Shown here in pieces: positions 41,296 to 49,130 of a stretch of 64,000 bases of DNA. Below the pieces are notes generated by a model, which saw nothing but the letters and a program-made list of their open reading frames with translations, had not been told where the DNA came from and searched no databases. Origin of the DNA: JAEXNA01 sp037968995 (GTDB lineage: Bacteria; Vulcanimicrobiota; Xenobia; Xenobiales; JADMJV01). Every line of letters begins with the position of its first letter. Within the stretch, counting starts at the first letter, position 1. A program made the translations under genes and the position numbers. The DNA lies in the NCBI GenBank assembly GCA_037968995.1, contig JBBKWP010000363.1, positions 9,838 through 73,837 on the forward strand. Direction: 5' to 3'.

Positions 41296-43151
41296 CGACT
41301 GCTGGTCGGTGTGTCCTTGCCAAGGGTCATGAGAAACTCCGCGTTAGTCTTGGCGCGGCGCATTCTCTCAAGAACAGCTTCGGTCGGTTCCTGATTGTCA
41401 CCGAGCAAGCTCAGGGCGCGACGCATCAGGATAATCTTCTGAAGCTCTTCTTCGGTCAGCAATTTGTCTTCACGACGAGTTCCCGACTTTTTGATGTCGA
41501 TCGCGGGATAGACACGCTTCTCAGCCAGTCTTCGAGAGAGGTCGAGTTCCATATTTCCGGTACCCTTGAACTCTTCGAAGATAACCTCATCCATTTTTGA
41601 GCCGGTGTCGATGAGAGCGGTCGCGATGATGGTAAGGCTGCCTCCGTTTTCGATATTACGGGCGGCTCCGAAAAACCGCTTAGGAGTTCGCAAGGCAGCG
41701 GTGTCAAGTCCACCACTCAAGGTTCGTCCGGACGGCGGAGTGATGTTGTTGTAAGCGCGACCCATGCGGGTCAAACTGTCCAGCAAAATCACGACGTCTT
41801 GACCCATCTCTACCATTCGCATCGCTTTGGCCAAAACCAATTCGGAGACGTGCGCGTGATGCTCGGGAGACTCGTCGAAGGTCGAGGCGATGACTTCACC
41901 GTCGATGGAACGTTCCATGTCCGTGACTTCCTCTGGGCGTTCGTCGATGAGCAACGCCATCAATGTCACTTCCGGGTAGTTTTCCGCGATGCCGTTAGCT
42001 ATCTTCTTCAAGAGGATCGTCTTCCCGGCTTTCGGGGGAGCCACCAATAGGCCGCGTTGACCTTTACCGATGGGCGAGAAAAGGTCGATGATGCGACGGG
42101 AGTAGTCATTGACTGTGTCGCTCTCGAGTGTGTAACGTTCTTCCGGAAAAATAGGGGTGAGTTGGTCGAAGTTGGGGCGACGACGAGCCGACTCGGGGTC
42201 GGTTCCGTTGACGGTGGCTACCTTGAGAAGTCCAAAGTATTTCTCGCCACTTTTCGGGGCGCGCACTTCGCCCAAGACCATATCGCCCATACGTAAGCCG
42301 AAGCGTCGAACTTGTGATACCGAGACGTAGATGTCGGAGTGACTGGGCAGGTAACGTCTTCCGCGCAGGAAGCCGTATCCTTCGGGCAAGAGTTCAAGGA
42401 CACCGCTGGCATACAGAAGTCCGCGTTTTTCTCCCCGAGAACGTCCTCGACTGGAACCGCTGTCGTCATCCTCGTCTGAATCGGAATCGGAGTCGGAGTC
42501 CTCGTCGGAACTGTTGCTGTCGTCGTCAGATTCCTGACGGGGGCGCTCGCGGTCTCGGCCGCCTCCCCTGCGTCGTCGGCGAGAGCGGTTGCGTGAATCA
42601 GACTCAGACTCTTCGGACTCCGTCTCGGAATCGCTATCGCTATCGGAATCATTGTCGGTATCTTTGTCCGCTTCGGTATTTTCCTCGGCATCGCGGCGGG
42701 GTCGCTCGCGGTCACCACGGTCGCGACGGCGGCTTCGTCGGCGGGGACGTCCACGAGACTCGTCGTCGGCACTGTCATCGTTGTCGCTGCGGTCGGAGCT
42801 ATCGGACGTCTCAACTGCATCGCTTTCGGGCGCTTCAGCTACGGCGACAGAAGAATCAGACGTTCCTTGACGGGAGCGCCGCTTGCTGCGCGAGGGGCGC
42901 TGCTCTTGAGCGTCGTCTTCCTGGTCTTTGTCGGCGGACTTGGTAGCCGTCACTTTCTTGGCTGTCGAGGAAGATGAGGCCGATTTTTTCGGAGCGGGCG
43001 CATCCTCGGCGTCTGAGGCGTGCTCCATGATCAAGGCGATCATGTCATCTTTCCTCAGCTTTTGAAATCCTTTGAGACCCAATTCTTTAGCTTTTTCCAT
43101 CAATTCGACCCGATTAAGGTCTTTGAGGGAAGCCGTGGTCAACTTCGCCAT
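41292..43151 (-). CDS. rho: Transcription termination factor Rho with a large disordered insert
   Basis: 619 residues from the ATG at 43151, with AAGGAG upstream. Residues 1-45 form the Rho_N helix-extended-loop region. Residues about 48-243 are an insert of Asp/Ser and Arg runs (DSDSDSDSETESEE, RRRSRRRDRGDRERPRR). Residues 245-320 are the RNA-binding cold-shock-like domain (GVLELLPEGYGFLRG). The ATPase has APPKAGKT (371-378), LLIDERPEEVTDMER, ILLDSLTRMGRAYN and the R-loop region GGSLTIIATALIDTGSKMD. Rho terminates transcription by translocating on RNA. Inserts of this kind are known in some high-GC and other lineages and may change RNA binding or condensation. Confidence 0.96.
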   Translation of the reverse strand: MAKLTTASLKDLNRVELMEKAKELGLKGFQKLRKDDMIALIMEHASDAEDAPAPKKSASSSSTAKKVTATKSADKDQEDDAQEQRPSRSKRRSRQGTSDSSVAVAEAPESDAVETSDSSDRSDNDDSADDESRGRPRRRSRRRDRGDRERPRRDAEENTEADKDTDNDSDSDSDSETESEESESDSRNRSRRRRRGGGRDRERPRQESDDDSNSSDEDSDSDSDSDEDDDSGSSRGRSRGEKRGLLYASGVLELLPEGYGFLRGRRYLPSHSDIYVSVSQVRRFGLRMGDMVLGEVRAPKSGEKYFGLLKVATVNGTDPESARRRPNFDQLTPIFPEERYTLESDTVNDYSRRIIDLFSPIGKGQRGLLVAPPKAGKTILLKKIANGIAENYPEVTLMALLIDERPEEVTDMERSIDGEVIASTFDESPEHHAHVSELVLAKAMRMVEMGQDVVILLDSLTRMGRAYNNITPPSGRTLSGGLDTAALRTPKRFFGAARNIENGGSLTIIATALIDTGSKMDEVIFEEFKGTGNMELDLSRRLAEKRVYPAIDIKKSGTRREDKLLTEEELQKIILMRRALSLLGDNQEPTEAVLERMRRAKTNAEFLMTLGKDTPTSSR

Positions 43152-43254
43152 GCGCGATTCTCCTTCGTGTTTTGAGGGGGCTGCTATCCGACTGAAGAAC
43201 AGTCGAACACGCCCGTAATGAGGACTGTATTTTAGAGATTGCCCTCCCTCGTCG

Positions 43255-43276
43255 ATCGTCACGGGTTGGTGACGAT
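43255..43276 (-). promoter_or_regulatory. Perfect hairpin in the rho leader
   Basis: ATCGTCAC (43255-43262) pairs with GTGACGAT (43269-43276) around a six-base loop, in the 142-base space between the ABC-2 permease stop and the rho ATG. No T-run follows, so it could be a Rho-dependent end signal for the permease operon or part of a rho leader, where autoregulation is common. Confidence 0.42.
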
Positions 43277-43293
43277 GGATTGGAAGGCGTGCC

Positions 43294-44343
43294 CTAATGA
43301 CTAGGTAGTATCCGTTTCGAGCTACGAGCCAGCCAAAGGCTGAGCACCGAGAATGCAAGAAAGAACACTATTAGGACTCCGAGGTCTATGAGTCCATTCT
43401 CCACTTGACCTGCCATGAAAAAGCGAGTGCCTCGTTGCAGATAAAAAGCGGGGGAGAATGTGGCTGCCCGATTCAGGACCGTGCTCAACTCCTGGAGAGC
43501 CAGGGGTATGTAAATGACCATGAAGAGCGTGGAGGTCGCAGCGTTGGCCGCGGATTGATTCGTGCAGATGATTCCCACCAAGATTCCCAGTGCAGAAAAG
43601 CTCAGGCATCCGGCAATCAAATGGAGAAGGAGCAATGATGAGGGGAGAATGCTGTTCCCCAAGAGGACAGCTAAGGTGGAGACGAACGCGAGCGTAAACC
43701 CGGCTCCCACCTTTCCTACCCAAAGTTCTACCATGCTGACAGGCGCTGTCAAGACCCCCAGCAGAGTTCTTTGTTCTTTTTCTTCAATAAATGAGGCGGA
43801 ACAGACCATCAACCCTGACATTGCGGTAAAAACGAGCCAGTTGGGAAGCAGTCCTCTCGACCAGTCGTCTTGATCACTTTTTGTTGATAAAGCGCCGTTG
43901 ATCTCAAGATCGACAGGAACATCTTGTTGAGCGATGGTACGAGCAGCCTCTTCGATGACTTTCGTCAGCAACGAGGTTCGTAGAGAATTCCTCTCTTTGA
44001 CGGTCAAGGGTAGCACCGGAAATCGATTTTCCAGGATCTCCGAGCTGAGGTCGGTCGGGATCTCTAGAATTCCATCCACAACGCCCTTTTCCAGGGCTTC
44101 TCGCCCCGCCTCCGCGGAGCCATATGAGCTAAGCTTTACAGCGTCAGAGGTAGCGAGAATGAGCCCGATACCCTCTCTTTGAGAGCCCACTAGCCCGAGA
44201 CTGGGCTTGGCGAAGTCGTCTGACGCGGAGACACGAAGAAAAAGTATGCTGCAAACCACCGGGCCGATGAGTACCAGTAAAAAGGTGCTGTTTCGGAGGG
44301 CATCTTCGACGTCACGTCGCCAGATGGCCCAGGCTCGGCGCAA
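43294..44343 (-). CDS. ABC-2 type transporter permease
   Basis: 349 residues. One membrane segment lies near the start (FLLVLIGPVVCSILFL), followed by an extracytoplasmic domain (about 40-165). Five to six membrane segments then fill the second half, with LPNWLVFTAMSGLMVCSASFIEEKEQRTLLGVLTAP. That EEKE.RT...L...P block is typical of NatB/ABC-2 permeases. The start is TTG, three bases after the stop of the anchored 200-residue protein gene. The ATPase partner is most likely the split gene at 45005-45768. The substrate is unknown. Confidence 0.83.
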   Translation of the reverse strand: MRRAWAIWRRDVEDALRNSTFLLVLIGPVVCSILFLRVSASDDFAKPSLGLVGSQREGIGLILATSDAVKLSSYGSAEAGREALEKGVVDGILEIPTDLSSEILENRFPVLPLTVKERNSLRTSLLTKVIEEAARTIAQQDVPVDLEINGALSTKSDQDDWSRGLLPNWLVFTAMSGLMVCSASFIEEKEQRTLLGVLTAPVSMVELWVGKVGAGFTLAFVSTLAVLLGNSILPSSLLLLHLIAGCLSFSALGILVGIICTNQSAANAATSTLFMVIYIPLALQELSTVLNRAATFSPAFYLQRGTRFFMAGQVENGLIDLGVLIVFFLAFSVLSLWLARSSKRILPSH

Positions 44344-44346
44344 CGG

Positions 44347-44949
44347 CTACTCGGCTTCGTCGGAGGGTTCGGGAGGATCCAGTGGGGTTTCTTCCTGGTC
44401 AGCGATGGAAAAACTGTTGTCGAGGTCGCTCACTAGCAGTTCGACCTGATTGGAAGGCACTTCCATCAAGATGACGCGATGACTTGGTTTCAGAACGGTC
44501 TTGGTTCCCGGCACCACTTCGAAGACCATCTTGTCATTGGCGTGGACCCGGTCAGCCATACGTTGAGCGGCGGCTTTCTGTTTATGGAATCCACCAAGGT
44601 AGAGAACCGTTCCGTCGTCGGAGTAACTGAGCTGTTTATGCCCAGCTTTACGCAGAATCTCAGCCAGCGGCTCAAGCAATGACTTCTTCGTCGACGTCAT
44701 AGCCAAGCGATAATCTGCTTCCACCGCGGTTTTACGCTTATCGGCCTTCACAATAGGCTCATACCCAGCCTTTTTGAACGCGGCCGCGACTCCTTCGGCT
44801 TGAGTCGCGTCGTCCACCCAAAGCACGAGCTTCGACTTCTCTTCCGATGGAGCGGGGCCGCTGGTGATTTTAAGGTAGGCGAGAGCTCCAGCATCCAGAA
44901 CTAATAGTAGTCCTACAACGCCTATCAGTACTCTTCGAATGTTCGCCAT
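44347..44949 (-). CDS. Membrane-anchored protein, possibly SPOR-like
   Basis: 200 residues. A membrane segment at about 6-26 (VLIGVVGLLLVLDAGALAYL) leaves the rest outside. Two alpha/beta units follow; one contains GTVLYLGGFHKQKAAAQRMA and resembles the G.F.....A......L pattern of SPOR domains, which bind denuded peptidoglycan. The match is loose. The end is acidic (EETPLDPPEPSDEAE). It lies between an ABC ATPase and its permease, so it could be an accessory subunit. Confidence 0.66.
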   Translation of the reverse strand: MANIRRVLIGVVGLLLVLDAGALAYLKITSGPAPSEEKSKLVLWVDDATQAEGVAAAFKKAGYEPIVKADKRKTAVEADYRLAMTSTKKSLLEPLAEILRKAGHKQLSYSDDGTVLYLGGFHKQKAAAQRMADRVHANDKMVFEVVPGTKTVLKPSHRVILMEVPSNQVELLVSDLDNSFSIADQEETPLDPPEPSDEAE

Positions 44950-45004
44950 AATCTCTTCACTCTCCGCATCGGTTTCTTCGCTCTATTTACCCCGAAGTGC
45001 TATG

Positions 45005-45544
45005 TCACTCCTGCCGGGACTTACGTTTGTCGGCCAAGGCCAGGAGTCTTCTTCGCAGGCCTCCGGCTTCTACGCCGGCGACCTCCTCCACAGTGCCTGT
45101 GTGAGAGGCTTTCCCTCCGTCAAGAAGAACCACCCTGCCGCACAGGGCCTCGACTTCTTCCACGCGGTGGCTGGTCATCAGCACTCCTCCCCCTTCGCTT
45201 GCAAAGCGTCTGATGTCTTCGTAAAGCTCGTCCGTCGCCCCAGGGTCCAGGCCATCAGACGGTTCGTCGAGGAGCAACAGCTTGGGATTATGCAGAGTCG
45301 CTCTGGCCAGATTGAGCCGTTGTTGATAACCTTTGGAAAGCTGACCTGCCGGCCGGTCGGCAAAGGCTGTGAGACCATAGCGGGTGAGATGAGCTTCGAG
45401 ATTGATGGAGTGACCGTGAAGCTCCGCAAAGAAGGCCAAATTTCTACGAACGCTCAAGCGGTTGTAGTGTCCGGCGCCTGAGTGCACCACACCCACCTGG
45501 GAGCACCAGCTTCTGTCAGACTTGGGTCGGACGCCGGCGATCAA
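45005..45544 (-). CDS. ABC transporter ATPase, C-terminal part after an apparent -1 frameshift
   Basis: 179 residues from a TTG at 45544. It holds everything after the Walker A helix: VGVVHSGAGHYNRLSVRRNL (Q-loop region), the signature LSKGYQQRLNLARA, Walker B LLLLDEPSDGLDP and the H-loop TSHRVEEVE. The upstream frame (45541-45768) holds Walker A and stops at TGA in GAG-TCT-TGA. Re-reading one base back gives the continuous G-E-S-L-I-A-G-V-R-P expected of the family. So this is one gene broken by a one-base shift, whether a true mutation, programmed slippage or a sequence error. It is probably the motor of the permease at 43294-44343. Confidence 0.78.
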   Translation of the reverse strand: MIAGVRPKSDRSWCSQVGVVHSGAGHYNRLSVRRNLAFFAELHGHSINLEAHLTRYGLTAFADRPAGQLSKGYQQRLNLARATLHNPKLLLLDEPSDGLDPGATDELYEDIRRFASEGGGVLMTSHRVEEVEALCGRVVLLDGGKASHTGTVEEVAGVEAGGLRRRLLALADKRKSRQE

Positions 45545-45768
45545 GACTCGCCATCAGTGGGCTCGAGAAAGCCCGTCGCCAAAAGGAATGTGGTGGTCTT
45601 GCCGCTGCCGTTGACTCCTAGAAACCCGACAACTTCGCCCCCCTTCACACTCAGGTCGAGCCCGTTGAGGACGCCATGTTTCCCGTAGGAAAAGTGGACC
45701 GAGCGAAATTCTAGGAGGGATGTCGGTTCGCAAAGACCGTCTCGAGGACTCACGGAACTCGAGGGCAC
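45541..45768 (-). CDS. ABC transporter ATPase, N-terminal part with Walker A
   Basis: 75 residues from a GTG at 45768 that shares a base with the TAG of the zinc-ribbon gene (TAGTG). LLEFRSVHFSYGKHGVLNGL is the usual first strand, and GFLGVNGSGKTTTFLLATGF is a complete Walker A. The frame then ends at ..LEPTDGES-stop, where the rest of the ATPase continues in the -1 frame (45005-45544). The two frames overlap by the four bases TTGA. The fragment alone could not hydrolyse ATP. Confidence 0.75.
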   Translation of the reverse strand: MPSSSVSPRDGLCEPTSLLEFRSVHFSYGKHGVLNGLDLSVKGGEVVGFLGVNGSGKTTTFLLATGFLEPTDGES

Positions 45769-46472
45769 TACATGTAGCCCCAGTCCTCTTCGAGTTGGGC
45801 GCGGAAGCTTCGATTGAGTCGCATAGCTTCGTTCAGTTTCTCGTTGCCTTCCCACATCAACAGTAGGGACGCGTCGAGTATGCTTTGTTCGGCGTCGCCG
45901 TTGGCGAAGGCGCACATCGCTTCCATAGCCTCTTCGAAATCAAGAATTCCGGTCAATCCCAAGTCCACTTCATCGGAGTGATGATCGTAGTATCCAGAAT
46001 CCCGAATCATCTCCATGTAGTTGTTTCTTTGGCCTTCCAGTTTGCCCTTGATGCCCTTGAGCCAAGCTGAGAAATCTTCTCTCCGGATGCCGCCTAAGCG
46101 CACGGCCTCGACCTGTTTGGCAAAGTCGTCGTAACGATGTGTGAGGTCGTTCTCGTGACCTCGAGGTGCGGGGAGGTTGAGGGGATCTTTGGCATCGATA
46201 TTGAGTTGGCAATGCGGACATTTGGTGGTTTCCACCGGTACCGTCGCGTCACAAAACGGACAGTTCTTGATCTCCCCGGAAAGGGCTTCAGGATCGACCG
46301 GTTCCCCTCCGTCGGTCGATGCCGACGGCTGAGCAGGGATTGAGGGGTCGACTGATGAGGCCTCGGGCTCCGAAGATGGGGGCTCTTTCCCTCCGGGCAG
46401 GGGCTGCCCACACGAGTGACACTCGGGGCTACCGGGACTATTTGCCGCGCCGCAGAAAAAACAGACCTGCAT
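45768..46472 (-). CDS. Double zinc-ribbon protein
   Basis: 234 residues. Two zinc ribbons are clear: VCFFCGAANSPGSPECHSCG at residues 3-22, and CPFCDATVPVETTKCPHCQ at about 71-89, each with paired CxxC knuckles. A Pro/Ser linker joins them. The C-terminal 130 residues are helical (YDDFAKQVEAVRLGGI, GNEKLNEAMRLNRSF) without a recognised fold. The ribbons suggest protein or nucleic-acid contact. It is coupled to the ABC ATPase gene by a TAGTG overlap. Confidence 0.78.
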   Translation of the reverse strand: MQVCFFCGAANSPGSPECHSCGQPLPGGKEPPSSEPEASSVDPSIPAQPSASTDGGEPVDPEALSGEIKNCPFCDATVPVETTKCPHCQLNIDAKDPLNLPAPRGHENDLTHRYDDFAKQVEAVRLGGIRREDFSAWLKGIKGKLEGQRNNYMEMIRDSGYYDHHSDEVDLGLTGILDFEEAMEAMCAFANGDAEQSILDASLLLMWEGNEKLNEAMRLNRSFRAQLEEDWGYM

Positions 46473-46541
46473 TCCTCATCCTTCCCGAGCGGCTTTCAAC
46501 GGTTAAGATCCTGTCCCTCCCGGCGTGGCGGGCTGGAGTTA

Positions 46542-47219
46542 TCACCGAGTCCCCTCTCTAAGTTTCCCGCGCTCTAAGGTTAGAATCCTTTGGGCGAATT
46601 GGGCAGCCTGTTGGTCATGAGTGACCATAACTATTGTAATAGTACGTTCCTGATGGATCTGACGAAACACCTCCAAGACTTCCATAGTGGAGGTGGCATC
46701 GAGATTACCAGTCGGCTCATCGGCCAAGAGCAGTTCGGGAAGGTTGCCGAGGGCTCTGGCGATGGCAGTCTTTTGACGTTGGCCTCCAGAGAGTGTCCCA
46801 GTCAATTGGTCTCTTTCTCGCTCCATCCCGATGAGGCGCAAGAGTTCCCGCGCCCTTTGTCGGGATTCGGCTCCACTGAGCCCGGCCAGTTGCATGGGGA
46901 GAGTAATGTTCTCGAGAACTGTCAAAGCGGAAAGAAGTCGAAAGTCCTGGAACACAAACCCTAAGTGCCGCAGTCGGATCTTTTCTCTGAGGGACTCACC
47001 ATCTTTGGCGACATCACGGTCTCCCAGGTGGATTTCGCCGTGATCCGGGTAGTCGAGGCAACCCATAAGATATAATAGGCTACTTTTCCCGGCCCCGCTG
47101 GGCCCGGTGACGGCGACAAATTGGCCAGAGGGGATCACCAGGTCAACACCGTCGAGCACTTTGTTTGGTCTAGGACCGCTGTCATAGAGCTTATGGACGC
47201 CGCGCAGAACGACTTTCAT
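46542..47219 (-). CDS. ABC transporter ATPase, LolD/MacB type
   Basis: 225 residues with every motif of an active ATPase: Walker A GPSGAGKSSLL, Q-loop GFVFQDFRLL, signature LSGGQRQKTAIARAL, Walker B LLLADEPTGNLD and H-loop VTHDQQ. The FQ.F.LL..LTVLENI..P block and the LSGGQ(Q/R)Q variation fit the LolD/MacB/FtsE branch, which powers FtsX-like permeases. The permease gene ends four bases upstream, so the two form one transporter that likely acts on lipoproteins, peptides or envelope factors. Confidence 0.92.
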   Translation of the reverse strand: MKVVLRGVHKLYDSGPRPNKVLDGVDLVIPSGQFVAVTGPSGAGKSSLLYLMGCLDYPDHGEIHLGDRDVAKDGESLREKIRLRHLGFVFQDFRLLSALTVLENITLPMQLAGLSGAESRQRARELLRLIGMERERDQLTGTLSGGQRQKTAIARALGNLPELLLADEPTGNLDATSTMEVLEVFRQIHQERTITIVMVTHDQQAAQFAQRILTLERGKLREGTR

Positions 47220-47223
47220 GGTG

Positions 47224-48543
47224 TCACATCCCCTTCCGAAGCTGAGCGACCAGGTCGATTCGGCTCACGATGAAACACGGAATGATGGCTCCCACTAGGC
47301 CGACAATGAATGATAGGCCCAAGGCCTGCAACATCAACATAGGAGTGACGCCAGCCATGGGGTAGGGAATCTCCAGAAGAATCCCTACGGCTTTGTCGAG
47401 GACGCCAGTTGCGAGATAGCCAAAGAGGAGACCCAAAAATCCCCCCGTGACGTTTAAGAAGATCGCTTCGTAGATAATCGTTAACGCGATCACTCTTCGG
47501 GATGCTCCAACGGCCCGTAAAGTGGCGTACTCTCCCAATCGTTCATAGGTGGACATCAGCATGGTGTTCATGCTGGCAGTGATCGCGATGAGAACGCCAA
47601 CCATAGAGACAGCCACCTGTAGCAGCCATCCGTAGCCAAGGTAGTCTCTGGCGGCGCTAAGGTACTGTCGCCGTGTCAGCACCTTAATTTTCTGTACTCC
47701 CCCGTACTCGTTGTTTGCCGTCTCAGCTTCTTGGAATTTGGCGACCACGGATTCGATGGCGACTTTGGCTTGTTCGACCTGGTCTTCGTTGTTCAAGGTG
47801 ATCCAGTACTCGTGAACTCCACGGTCTGAGCGCTGCTCTTGGAAGCTCTCAATGGGCGCCAGGATAGTGTAGTCCAAGAACCCGTCGGCCCCCATGCTTT
47901 CGCCTACACGAAAAGGGATGTCTTCGATCAGTATAACTCCGTTGCTCATCTGCTCTTCAATCTCTTTGACCAATCCGCGTCCCACGATCAGTTTGCGCGG
48001 AACGGGCTTTTTATCACCGAGAGTGGCGACCGGTTTGTCGAGGTTCGGATTCCCTGGCCGTGATGTTGAATTGGGTGTCGCGGGAGCCTTTGGAGATTTG
48101 TCAGCGGGGTCCGATTTGGCGTGATTGAGATCGTGCGGAGGGTAGGAGAAGCGAGCCCCTTTGAACACGACGGGTGCGTCCTCTAACGGCATCGCGATGA
48201 CCGGAATCAAAGTCCGCGTGGCGTCGAACGTCGAACGAATCACGGGGGTCACGGTACGGATGGAGGGCACTTCTCGAAGGGATGCGCCGAGTTCCTTTCG
48301 TAAAGCAGGCCCCCCTCCACCGTTGCCCGACATGGGGCTGGCCGGTAAAGCCGATGATCGATTGGTGCTGACATAGATGTGCACTTCGCGGCTTCCTAGT
48401 TCTCGCTCCACCCTTTGGGTGAAGCCGGCCGCCAGCGACACTAGAGCGACAAAAGACCCGATGGCGAGAATGACTCCGACCAGGGTCAATAGGCTTCGTT
48501 CTTTGTTCCGAAGAACGTTTCGAAAAGCTAGACTCGCGATCAC
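47224..48543 (-). CDS. ABC transporter permease, FtsX/MacB type
   Basis: 439 residues from a GTG at 48543 that overlaps the mpg stop (GTGA). The frame continues upstream to 48600 inside mpg, but those residues are not family-like. A first membrane segment (LLTLVGVILAIGSFVALVSL) leads into a large extracytoplasmic domain with a Pro/Lys/Ser-rich insert (DKSPKAPATPNSTSRPG). Three more membrane segments and ERLGEYATLRAVGASRRVI follow, the latter the coupling loop of the FtsX fold. With the ATPase at 46542 it makes a MacB-like or Lol-like mechanotransmitter; no MacA-type adaptor is adjacent. Confidence 0.88.
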   Translation of the reverse strand: MIASLAFRNVLRNKERSLLTLVGVILAIGSFVALVSLAAGFTQRVERELGSREVHIYVSTNRSSALPASPMSGNGGGGPALRKELGASLREVPSIRTVTPVIRSTFDATRTLIPVIAMPLEDAPVVFKGARFSYPPHDLNHAKSDPADKSPKAPATPNSTSRPGNPNLDKPVATLGDKKPVPRKLIVGRGLVKEIEEQMSNGVILIEDIPFRVGESMGADGFLDYTILAPIESFQEQRSDRGVHEYWITLNNEDQVEQAKVAIESVVAKFQEAETANNEYGGVQKIKVLTRRQYLSAARDYLGYGWLLQVAVSMVGVLIAITASMNTMLMSTYERLGEYATLRAVGASRRVIALTIIYEAIFLNVTGGFLGLLFGYLATGVLDKAVGILLEIPYPMAGVTPMLMLQALGLSFIVGLVGAIIPCFIVSRIDLVAQLRKGM

Positions 48544-49130
48544 CTGCGACTCCTGCGGGAGACTTCGGACGAATGTTTCAGCCAGAACCTGAGCGGCCAT
48601 TCCACGGCTTTACTGATCCCAATCCGAGGACCACGGTCAATTTCGTGTTCGGAGATTTCCACAGAGGGCGGCGTTAGCCGGACCGGGCCGGAGGCCAATG
48701 ATAGACCGCTCCAACTCAACTGGAGGCCTAGGGCTTGGCCCAGTCGACCAGGTCCGTTGGCAAGATTGTCCGCACGGCCCCTACGTGCGACAACGATATC
48801 TCTGCCGTGGAGAACTTCCCCCGCGCGAATCAAGACCGCACCAGGACAACCTGGTGTATGACAGACCACGTTGAAGCAGAGGTGAATGCCGTAGCTACGG
48901 TAGATATAGTTGTGTCCTGTTGGACCGAACATCGCTTGATTGCGGGTAGTCTTACCTGCGAACGCGTGGGAGGCGGGATCGAGAAAACCGAGGTAGGCTT
49001 CAATTTCGACAATGGTGATGACCACCTGATCGCATTGAAGTTTCCATCCCAGAAGTTCTGGAGCGACCACTTCAGGGGAGCGAGCAAAGAAATCGACGGT
49101 CCGCTGACCACTTAGCTCGCTGCGAACCAA
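48540..49130 (-). CDS. mpg: 3-methyladenine DNA glycosylase (AAG/MPG family)
   Basis: 196 residues from a TTG at 49130 that overlaps the polX stop by 19 bases; a longer frame to 49361 lies inside polX and is not family-like. The family flips out and excises alkylated or deaminated purines. Conserved blocks are FFARSPEVVAPELLGWKL, the catalytic Glu in IVEIEAYLG, DPASHAFAGKTTRN, HNYIYRSYGIHLCFNVVC, AVLIRAGEVL and NGPGRLGQALGL. The Tyr that intercalates in the human enzyme would lie in YIYRSYG. Adjacency to polX, another base-excision repair candidate, fits. Confidence 0.9.
   Translation of the reverse strand: MVRSELSGQRTVDFFARSPEVVAPELLGWKLQCDQVVITIVEIEAYLGFLDPASHAFAGKTTRNQAMFGPTGHNYIYRSYGIHLCFNVVCHTPGCPGAVLIRAGEVLHGRDIVVARRGRADNLANGPGRLGQALGLQLSWSGLSLASGPVRLTPPSVEISEHEIDRGPRIGISKAVEWPLRFWLKHSSEVSRRSRR

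Noticed and set aside
42589..42870. 93-codon Ser-rich plus-strand frame inside rho
   Set aside because: It is the complement of the Asp/Ser repeat codons of the Rho insert, not a gene.
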